Shown in pieces: positions 58,051-64,000 of a stretch of DNA of 64,000 nucleotides (position 1 is the first letter of the stretch; the number at the start of each line of letters is the position of its first letter). Source of the DNA: Bradyrhizobium sp. CSA207 (lineage in GTDB: Bacteria > Pseudomonadota > Alphaproteobacteria > Rhizobiales > Xanthobacteraceae). The notes under the pieces were generated by a model that worked only from the letters and a program-made list of their open reading frames with translations, had not been told where the DNA came from and ran no database searches. The translations under genes and the position numbers were made by a program. The stretch spans positions 1 to 64,000 of the forward strand of contig NZ_JAACFT010000020.1 of the NCBI RefSeq assembly GCF_029051685.1. Direction: 5' to 3'.

Positions 58051-58842
58051 CTATTTCCCGCGGAACACTGCCGGGCGACGTTCCACGAAAGACTGGATGC
58101 CTTCTTTCATGTCTTCGCTGCTGAAAACGCGATCCTTGATCTTTGGGATGTAATCGATCGCAGCTTTTTCACCGGCCTCGATGTATTTCAGCGCGGCTTC
58201 CTTGGTCACCTGAATGCCGATCGGCGCGTTCCTGGCGATCAGATTCGCGATCTCCATCGCTCGACCTATCTGCTGGCCGGGAGCAACGACTTCCTGAACA
58301 AATCCGACCTTGTAGGCCCGCGCTGCGTTGAACTCGTCGCACAAGAACAGGTGATACATCGCATCTCCCCATCCGGCCCGTGTCAAGTATCGGAAATGGG
58401 CACCACCAAGGGGCGCAATCCCGCGCTTGGATTCCATCTGGCAGAATCGGGCATCGTCGGCTGCCACGACGATGTCGCCAGCCAGCATCATTTCGATACC
58501 GATCGTGAAACAGATCCCCTGCACTGCTGTCACGATCGGCTTACGACACCGGCTTTTCAGCGCGAACGCATCGATGTTGCCGGGCTTGATCTCGGCACTC
58601 TCGGCCTTGGGTCCGAAGAACTTCGGCATATCAAGGCCCGCCGTGAAGTCCGGGCCCTCGGCGCAGAGCACACCGACCCAGTAGTCGTCGGTGCGGTCCA
58701 GAAGCGTCATCGCATCCGACATCTGCGCCATCATCTGCGGACTGAACGAGTTCTTCTTCGCCACGTTGTCGATGATGATCTTGAAGACATGCCCGTGCAC
58801 TTCGGTCCGGACTTGGCCGGGTTGGGTTTTAGTCTCGCTCAT
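58051..58842 (-). CDS. Crotonase family protein (enoyl-CoA hydratase/isomerase)
   Basis: The 263-residue protein begins MSETKTQPGQVRTEVHGHVFKIII. Crotonase landmarks are the oxyanion segments GPDFTAGLDMPKFF near residues 62-75 and AVQGICFTIGIEMMLAGDIVVAADDARFCQMESKRGIAPLGGAHFRYL near 105-152. The usual two acidic catalytic residues of enoyl-CoA hydratases (Glu144/Glu164 in the rat enzyme) are not clearly both present, so isomerase, hydrolase or ring-opening chemistry are also possible. GGAGA before the ATG at 58842 sets the start. It lies between the OYE and SDR genes of the operon. Confidence 0.87.
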   Translation of the reverse strand: MSETKTQPGQVRTEVHGHVFKIIIDNVAKKNSFSPQMMAQMSDAMTLLDRTDDYWVGVLCAEGPDFTAGLDMPKFFGPKAESAEIKPGNIDAFALKSRCRKPIVTAVQGICFTIGIEMMLAGDIVVAADDARFCQMESKRGIAPLGGAHFRYLTRAGWGDAMYHLFLCDEFNAARAYKVGFVQEVVAPGQQIGRAMEIANLIARNAPIGIQVTKEAALKYIEAGEKAAIDYIPKIKDRVFSSEDMKEGIQSFVERRPAVFRGK

Positions 58843-58997
58843 TTGCTGGTCTCCAAATGCTTGCAGACGACTGCACAACGACACGCAGGGTCCTCCCCGC
58901 CGATCGGCATACAGCCGACCATTATTTCCCAACCAGTTTGGAACGTTCGCCGAAACACCAGATACCGAAGATTTGAATAGCGCCTCTTCATCGGTGA

Positions 58998-60098
58998 TTA
59001 GCTCAGTGCCGCGAACGCGGCCCGTTCGAAAGCCATGAGCTCTTCCGTCCGGCCGTCGCGTACCTTCAGCAGCCATTGAGGGTCCTGAAGCAGCGCCCGC
59101 CCTACCGCGACAAGGTCAAACTCCTCGCGGTCGAGCCGGCGGATCAACTCGTCGGGCGACGCCGGACGGGAGCTTTCTCCGCCGTATGCGGCGATGAATT
59201 CGCCGGTCAGACCGACTGACCCGACCGAAATCGTCGGTACTCCGGTCACCTTCTTGGCCCATCCGGCGAAATTCAGATCGGAGCCACCGAACTCCGGCTC
59301 CCAGAACCGGCGTTGGGAACAATGCAGAATGTCGACTCCCGCGTCGACCAGAGGTTTGAGCCAGGCTTCCAACGCCCGAGGCGTATCGGCCAGCTTTACT
59401 TCGTAGTCCTGCTGCTTCCATTGGCTGATCCGGAGCAATATCGGAAAATCCGCTCCGACCGACCTGCGCACCGCGTGGACGATATCGGCGGCAAACCGGG
59501 CCCGGCCGGGCAGATCCTTGCCTCCATAGGCATCCTCGCGGCGATTGGTACCCTCCCAGAAAAACTGATCGATCAGATAGCCGTGCGCCCCATGCAGTTC
59601 GACGGCGTCGAATCCCAAGCGCTTTGCCGCAAGCGCCGCATCGGCGAAAGCGCGAATGGCGTCTGCGATATCCTCTTCGCTCATCGGCTCGCCGAACTTC
59701 TTCTCCGGTCGCGACAGGCCGGACGGACTGTCATAGGCACCGGGAGGGGACCAATTCTGGGCGCGCGTGCGAACCGCTCCGACATGCCATAGCTGTGGAG
59801 CCATCAGGCCGCCCGCGGCGTGTACTTCCTCAACCACGCGGCGCCACCCGGCCAGTTCCTTCTCGCCATGAAAGCGGGGAACATCCGGATCGTTCAGGGA
59901 TGCCGGGCGATCCACGCCCGTACCCTCCGATATGATGAATCCGACCGCTCCTTCGGCACGGCGGCGGTAGTACCGCGCGACCTCTTCGGTTGGAATTCCG
60001 CCGGGAGAGAACGACCGCGTCATCGGGGCCATCACGACCCGGTTCGGCAGCTTCAGCCCTTTAAGGTTGAAAGGCCGGAAAAGCACGTCGGTGACCAT
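58998..60098 (-). CDS. NADH:flavin oxidoreductase, Old Yellow Enzyme family
   Basis: The 366-residue protein starts MVTDVLFRPFNLKGLKLPNRVVMAPMTRS. It has the OYE barrel motifs: RRAEGAVGFIISEGTGVDRP near 44-63, APQLWHVGAVRTR near 98-110, RLGFDAVELHGAHGYLIDQFFWEGTNRREDAYGG near 158-191 (active-site HGAH) and LVAVGRALLQDPQWLLKVRDG near the end. OYE enzymes reduce activated C=C bonds with NAD(P)H and FMN. GGAG seven bases before the ATG at 60098 supports the start. In this operon it may reduce an unsaturated acid or ketone, such as from terpenoid or aromatic breakdown. It lies 87 bases downstream of the binding protein gene. Confidence 0.9.
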   Translation of the reverse strand: MVTDVLFRPFNLKGLKLPNRVVMAPMTRSFSPGGIPTEEVARYYRRRAEGAVGFIISEGTGVDRPASLNDPDVPRFHGEKELAGWRRVVEEVHAAGGLMAPQLWHVGAVRTRAQNWSPPGAYDSPSGLSRPEKKFGEPMSEEDIADAIRAFADAALAAKRLGFDAVELHGAHGYLIDQFFWEGTNRREDAYGGKDLPGRARFAADIVHAVRRSVGADFPILLRISQWKQQDYEVKLADTPRALEAWLKPLVDAGVDILHCSQRRFWEPEFGGSDLNFAGWAKKVTGVPTISVGSVGLTGEFIAAYGGESSRPASPDELIRRLDREEFDLVAVGRALLQDPQWLLKVRDGRTEELMAFERAAFAALS

Positions 60099-60185
60099 TT
60101 GCACTCCGTGAGTTAGAATTTCGCGCGAACTTTCCGACGCAAACTCAGCAAGCCGCGCCGTCCACTCTGGCTTCAACAGGTGAGC

Positions 60186-61385
60186 TCATTTTTGGCCCGC
60201 AGTGAGCACGTCCCCGAACTGCTCCCACGAACTTCCGGTCCAGCGCTGGAGCTGAAGCTGCGTGTACGCCATGCTATTCTCGGGACCTGTGTTGATCGTA
60301 ATGCCCGGTATTACGGTGGGCAGCGACAGCCCGCGTATGCTCCGCGATTGCTTGACGATGTTCTCGCGCGAGAGATCGTTGCCGCACTGCTTGAGTAGCT
60401 GCTCCAGAATCTGTCCCTGCTGCGTCCCGAACACATAATTGGCATCGCCGATATCGGCGCCCGGAAGGTATTTGGCGAAATGGTCACGGTACCAATTGAT
60501 GCCCGGGTCGTCGGCCCACTTCTTGTCATTCGGATCCTTGGTAACCGTCGCAGCGACGATGCCTATGGCCTTCTCTGGCCCCGCGGGGACAATGGTCGAA
60601 GAGACAGAGCTCGAAACGAAGTTGATCAGGAAGAGAGGCTTCCAACCGATCTCGTCGGCTTTCTTGATGGCTTGTGCTGCGAATTTTGGCGTGCCCGCGA
60701 CCAAAAACGCTTCGGCGCCGGACGCCTTCAGCGACACAACGTGGGAATCAATCGTCGGCTCGGTCACCTCGTAAGAGGACACGATGACTTTCTTATCGAA
60801 ATCGTCCTTCAGGTAGCCTTTGAATGCATTGACGAAGTCCTTACCCAAATCGTCGTTCTGATAGAGGATCGCTATCTTCGCGTCCGGACGGGTCTGAGTG
60901 ATGTACTTCGCGTAAATTCGTCCCTCCGTATCGTAGCTCGGCAACCCCGTCGTGGTCATGGGAAATTCAGCAAAATTGGTGAACTTGGTGACTCCGCTGA
61001 CCACGAAAAGATGAGGCACTTTCTTGGCGCTGACGTACTTTATGGTGGCACTGATGCCGGGGGTACCCAGCGGACCGAACAGGAAGGCGACCTCGTCGCT
61101 TTCGATGAGCTTACGGGTTTGCTCGACCGTCTTGGGCGGACTGTAAGCATCGTCGTAGGCGATGAGGTTTATCTTTCGTCCGTTGATGCCGCCCCGATCG
61201 TTTATAGAACTGACGTAAGCGATCAGGCCCTTTCCGGTATTACTGAGCGGCGAAGCGGGGCCGCTGAACGGAAAAGTCGCCCCAATCTTCACCTCGGACT
61301 CGGTGACCCCGGGCGTCTCCGCACGTGCGGGCGCACCGTTTATCGATGTCGCAAGCGCGACTGCTATCATGGTGTTCCTGAACAT
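60186..61385 (-). CDS. Branched-chain-type ABC substrate-binding protein (LivK-like)
   Basis: The 399-residue precursor has a signal peptide (residues about 1-22, cleavage near PARA) and the two-lobed periplasmic-binding pattern of the LivK family: GVTESEVKIGATFPFSGPASPLSNTGKGLIAYVSSINDRGGINGRKINLIAYDDAYSPPKTVEQTRKLIESDEVAFLFG in the N-terminal lobe, and IAILYQNDDLGKDFVNAFKGYL near 152-173. Such proteins often bind aromatic or carboxylic acids in rhizobia. No Liv permease or ATPase genes follow here. It lies 90 bases after the CoA ligase gene in the same operon, so its ligand is likely the ligase substrate. Confidence 0.92.
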   Translation of the reverse strand: MFRNTMIAVALATSINGAPARAETPGVTESEVKIGATFPFSGPASPLSNTGKGLIAYVSSINDRGGINGRKINLIAYDDAYSPPKTVEQTRKLIESDEVAFLFGPLGTPGISATIKYVSAKKVPHLFVVSGVTKFTNFAEFPMTTTGLPSYDTEGRIYAKYITQTRPDAKIAILYQNDDLGKDFVNAFKGYLKDDFDKKVIVSSYEVTEPTIDSHVVSLKASGAEAFLVAGTPKFAAQAIKKADEIGWKPLFLINFVSSSVSSTIVPAGPEKAIGIVAATVTKDPNDKKWADDPGINWYRDHFAKYLPGADIGDANYVFGTQQGQILEQLLKQCGNDLSRENIVKQSRSIRGLSLPTVIPGITINTGPENSMAYTQLQLQRWTGSSWEQFGDVLTAGQK

Positions 61386-61475
61386 TGATCGCTCCCTCCG
61401 GCGACGAATGCGTCGCTCACAATTCTTTCCTTGAAAGGCTCCATTTCGATGTCGAACGCGTTTTCCCGGAATGCG

Positions 61476-63071
61476 TCAGCCAGCAGCCGCCGCATCGGAC
61501 GTCTTGGCGCTCGTTCGCGCGATCGCCAGCTCGCGCAGTTTGTGTTTGAGTATCTTGCCGGTGGAGGCCGAAGGCAGAGCCTCGAGGACGACCACCTCGG
61601 TCGGACGCTTGTATGACGTGAGCTGCTGGGCGGCGTACGATTTCAGATCTTCCGTGCTGACGCGAGCACCACGCAACAGCTGCACGAACGCGACGACCTC
61701 CTCGTTGCCATCGACCGTTCGTCCCACGACAGCCGATTGCACGACCTGATCGTGCGCATTCAGAACCGCCTCCACCTCGGCGGGGTACACGTTGAAGCCG
61801 GAGCGGATGATGAGTTCTTTGGTGCGGCCGGCGATGTAGAGATGGCCCTCGCCGTTCACCCGGGCGAGATCCCCTGTGTTGAACCAGCCCTGGCTATCGA
61901 TCGCAGCAGCCGTCAATTCCGGAGCGCGATAGTAGCCGAGCATCACGTTAGGACCACGAACGTGCAGTTCGCCCACTTCGCCGGTCGCCACCGTCCTGCC
62001 TTGCCCGTCCACGATCCGGTGCTCGATACCGGGAAGGAAGGGGCCCACCGACTCGTCGGAAACAGGATGATCTGATCGGACACCCGAGAGGCCCGGCGAA
62101 CATTCGGTGATGCCATAGTTGTTCAAGAGCGGGATGCCGAACTCGTCCTCGATCCGCTTCTTGAGATCGAGGTCGAGCGGAGCGCCGGCGACGGACATGA
62201 GCCGCAACTTGCCTCGCTCGAGCCGCCGGATGCCCTTGACAGCCTTGTGTTCGAGCAGACGCTGATACGTGGCCGGCACACCGAACAGGCTGGTAATTCC
62301 CTCCTCGGCGATGGCATGAGCGAGCGCAGCGGGATCGGCCTTGGCGATGACGTGCAGGGTGCTGCCGTGCATCAGCGTTGAAATCAGCAGAATGGAATAC
62401 CCGACGATGTGGGACATCGGCAGCACGCCGTAGATGCGGTCGGCCGGACGATTTTTGCGAAGCAGTCCCGAAACTCTCCCGGCAACGAGGAGGTTGCGGT
62501 GGCTCAACATGACCCCTTTCGGAGCGCCGGTGGTGCCCGAAGTGTAGAGAAGGCCCGCGACCTGGCGGGCGCCATCCCTCTCGACGGGTTCGGCTTGCGC
62601 GTCCTCGTTGAGAGGACCGACGCCGATTCCACCAAACGGCCCGACAGCGCCGATTTTTGCCCCGACGCGTTTGGCGTGATCGGCCGCTTCCTTCGAGAGG
62701 GCCGAATTGAATAGCGCGCGCCTGGCGCCGCTGTGCGTCCCGATCAAGTCGATCTCTCTGGCCGACAGGCGAGGATTCACCGCGATGCCCCACGCATCGA
62801 GCTTGCTCGCCGCGAACAGCATTGCCCCCAGAGCCACGCTGTTCTCGCTCGCGATCATCACGCGATCGCCAGGCCTGATCCCCAAATCGGAAAGATCCTT
62901 CGCCGCGGCGTCGACGGCCTCCGAAAACTGCCGGTAACTCCACGAACGCCCGCCTTCCACGAAGGCCGGATGATCCGGGATGTCCCGCACGAAGGGCGCA
63001 TACACCTCGTGTACTCTGGAAGGCAGGCCGTCCAGCAATTCGGCCGCGGTGAACTCGTCCACGCTACTCAT
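61476..63071 (-). CDS. AMP-forming CoA ligase, second operon
   Basis: The 531-residue protein is an acyl-adenylate-forming ligase with LLYTSGTTGAPKGVMLSHRN near 172-191, NYGITECSPGLSGV near 314-327, GWFNTGDLARVNGEGHLYIAGRTKELIIRSG near 392-422 (hinge and A8 region) and a C-terminal PSASTGKILKHKLRE with the catalytic Lys near residue 511. GGGAGGA eight bases before the ATG at 63071 sets the start. It is the first gene of a five-gene minus-strand operon and lies 90 bases after a strong operator-promoter. Substrate unknown; a carboxylic acid delivered by the LivK-type protein is likely. Confidence 0.92.
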   Translation of the reverse strand: MSSVDEFTAAELLDGLPSRVHEVYAPFVRDIPDHPAFVEGGRSWSYRQFSEAVDAAAKDLSDLGIRPGDRVMIASENSVALGAMLFAASKLDAWGIAVNPRLSAREIDLIGTHSGARRALFNSALSKEAADHAKRVGAKIGAVGPFGGIGVGPLNEDAQAEPVERDGARQVAGLLYTSGTTGAPKGVMLSHRNLLVAGRVSGLLRKNRPADRIYGVLPMSHIVGYSILLISTLMHGSTLHVIAKADPAALAHAIAEEGITSLFGVPATYQRLLEHKAVKGIRRLERGKLRLMSVAGAPLDLDLKKRIEDEFGIPLLNNYGITECSPGLSGVRSDHPVSDESVGPFLPGIEHRIVDGQGRTVATGEVGELHVRGPNVMLGYYRAPELTAAAIDSQGWFNTGDLARVNGEGHLYIAGRTKELIIRSGFNVYPAEVEAVLNAHDQVVQSAVVGRTVDGNEEVVAFVQLLRGARVSTEDLKSYAAQQLTSYKRPTEVVVLEALPSASTGKILKHKLRELAIARTSAKTSDAAAAG

Positions 63072-63160
63072 GCCATTCCTCCCTGGTGCCTCCTTTTCGG
63101 AAGCGCGGCGCGGCCGCCTTCAAACGGGCAGGTCCGTCCTTTCAGTCCATCAGCAGATCG

Positions 63161-63197
63161 AGTAAATCGTTCTAAAATAGAACTGTCAAGTTTTGAC
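63161..63197 (-). promoter_or_regulatory. Promoter with palindromic operator in the spacer
   Basis: On the minus strand TTGACA (63189-63184) and TTTACT (63166-63161) are 17 bases apart. The perfect palindrome GTTCTA-AAA-TAGAAC (63169-63183) fills the spacer. A second perfect palindrome, GTCAA-GTT-TTGAC, lies at 63185-63197 across the -35 box. This is the layout of a repressor-controlled promoter, and it lies 90 bases before the CoA ligase gene. Confidence 0.75.
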
Positions 63198-63423
63198 CGT
63201 TGCCTTCGCTGTCACAGGAGACGATGAGCACCGTCACTTTCCTTCAATTCCTATTTGGAATTCTATGGATGTAGGACGTTGGAGAAATCAGTCAGATAAG
63301 GCGTGAGGAACCGCAGTGCCCGTTGACGTGCACAGTCCCGGTCCGGCGCTCGCTGAGGTTTGCTGATCCTGCCTGACGGTCCGGACCGCCGCATTCGGGC
63401 AGTTGCGCGACCTTTCATTGGAT
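63198..63423. other. Intergenic region, no gene
   Basis: The region lies between the promoter above and the 3' end of the alkene reductase gene. A short minus-strand frame at 63288-63512 overlaps that gene out of frame and is not supported. Confidence 0.5.
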
Positions 63424-64000
63424 TCACTCCACCGCTTCGGCCGATTGCAGTAGTGGATAGTCGGTGTAACCGGCCGCGCCGCCACCTGCGAACGTCGCGC
63501 GATTGTAGGCATTGAGCGCTGCGCCGAGTTGCAGACGGCGCGGCAAATCCGGGTTGGCGATGAAGTGCCTGCCGAAAGCGACGGCGTCGCCCTGGCCAGC
63601 GCGGATCGCAGCGTCGGCCGACGGACCGATGAAGCCGCCCGCGAGAATCAATGTTCCGGGCCAGAACCGACGCAAATCATGGATCGCGAGCGGCGCGCCG
63701 GCTTCACCGGCATCGGTGTCGCGGGCTTCGATCATGTGAACGTACGCGAGATCGAGAGGAGCCAGCCGGCTCAGGACATGGCTGTAGAGTCCGATTGGGT
63801 CCGCGTCGCCGACGTCGTTAAATGTACCGAAAGGCGACAACCGCACGCCGACGCGATCAGCGCCCCAGACCTCGACCAGCGCGGTCATCACGTCCATCAG
63901 CAGACGGGACCGATTTTCGACCGAACCGCCATAAGCGTCCGTGCGGCGATTGGCCTTGCTGTGAAGAAACTGCTCGATCAGGTAGCCGTTTGCGCCGTGG
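63424..64000 (-). CDS. Alkene reductase (NADH:flavin oxidoreductase), partial
   Basis: Only the C-terminal 192 residues are in the window; the gene continues beyond 64000. The visible part begins HGANGYLIEQFLHSKANRRTDAYGGSVENRSRL, the NemA/OYE motif, and continues with VGVRLSPFGTFNDVGDADPIGLYSHVLSRLAPLDLAYVHMIEAR and GDAVAFGRHFIANPDLPRRL. It differs from the other OYE homolog at 58998 and belongs to the NemA/alkene reductase branch. It ends SAEAVE at 63424. It is transcribed towards the second catabolic operon but is separated from it by a strong promoter. Confidence 0.9.
   Translation of the reverse strand, partial: HGANGYLIEQFLHSKANRRTDAYGGSVENRSRLLMDVMTALVEVWGADRVGVRLSPFGTFNDVGDADPIGLYSHVLSRLAPLDLAYVHMIEARDTDAGEAGAPLAIHDLRRFWPGTLILAGGFIGPSADAAIRAGQGDAVAFGRHFIANPDLPRRLQLGAALNAYNRATFAGGGAAGYTDYPLLQSAEAVE

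Noticed and set aside
1..64000. CRISPR arrays, tRNA or rRNA genes, intact insertion sequences
   Set aside because: I looked for regular spaced repeats, cloverleaf arms and transposase motifs and found none that could be supported.

Overview
The window looks like chromosomal DNA of a GC-rich alphaproteobacterium, most likely Bradyrhizobium or a close relative. I infer this from a GcrA-family regulator, a Cys-type formate dehydrogenase locus with DUF3305/DUF3306 companions, the many aromatic-catabolism genes of rhizobial type, and short intergenic repeats that begin with a conserved 'CTGGCCCATC' head. This is recognition from memory, not a database result. No tRNA, rRNA, CRISPR array or intact insertion sequence was seen.

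Layout. 1-4.7 kb: a DUF4336 protein, a small membrane methyltransferase and several tiny hypothetical genes among repeats and hairpins. 4.7-7.5 kb: a compact minus-strand unit of an archaeal-type fructose-1,6-bisphosphate aldolase/phosphatase, a phosphofructokinase with pyrophosphate-type signatures and a Mth938-like protein. 7.9-14.5 kb: small secreted or stress-type proteins, a TPR protein, a Tat-exported amidohydrolase, three copies of a ~98-bp repeat (the first is at 120) and a decayed yciB/ispZ. 15-32 kb: a large aromatic-acid locus with gentisate dioxygenase, a FAH hydrolase, a hotdog thioesterase, an EthD-like protein, a divergent indolepyruvate:ferredoxin oxidoreductase pair with two overlapping marR genes, then an SDR, a CoA ligase, a two-subunit Rieske oxygenase with its reductase, a flavin reductase, a frameshifted MFS transporter and an IclR regulator. 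32-40 kb: a ureide/hydantoin-like locus with ureidoglycine aminohydrolase, LysR, an orphan family-5 binding protein, an Asp/Glu racemase-type protein, two polysaccharide-deacetylase-like hydrolases and an M20 peptidase, ending at a dimethylformamidase-like remnant. 40.5-53.3 kb: a membrane formate dehydrogenase (three subunits plus a Tat peptide) with an HTH-TorD fusion chaperone, five overlapping accessory genes, a divergent multi-cluster Fe-S protein and a WD40-cytochrome c fusion. 53.6-57.2 kb: very small genes mixed with gene remnants (ABC permease, FGGY kinase, LysR). 57.2-64 kb: a second catabolic operon (CoA ligase, LivK-type binding protein, Old Yellow Enzyme, crotonase, SDR) behind a promoter whose spacer is a perfect palindrome, followed by a partial alkene reductase cut by the window end.

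How parts may work together. In the 15-32 kb locus the Rieske oxygenase, CoA ligase and thioesterase could funnel an aromatic acid to gentisate, which the dioxygenase and FAH hydrolase would take to central metabolites; the ferredoxin oxidoreductase is the unexpected partner. In the 32-40 kb locus a racemase, deacetylase-fold amidohydrolases, an M20 amidase and ureidoglycine aminohydrolase reproduce the set of activities of the allantoin pathway, although the sequences diverge. The formate dehydrogenase locus carries its own chaperone and maturation genes. Several genes are broken (yciB, the MFS transporter, the ABC permease, xylB-like, LysR and dimethylformamidase-like remnants), so the region has a history of gain and decay.
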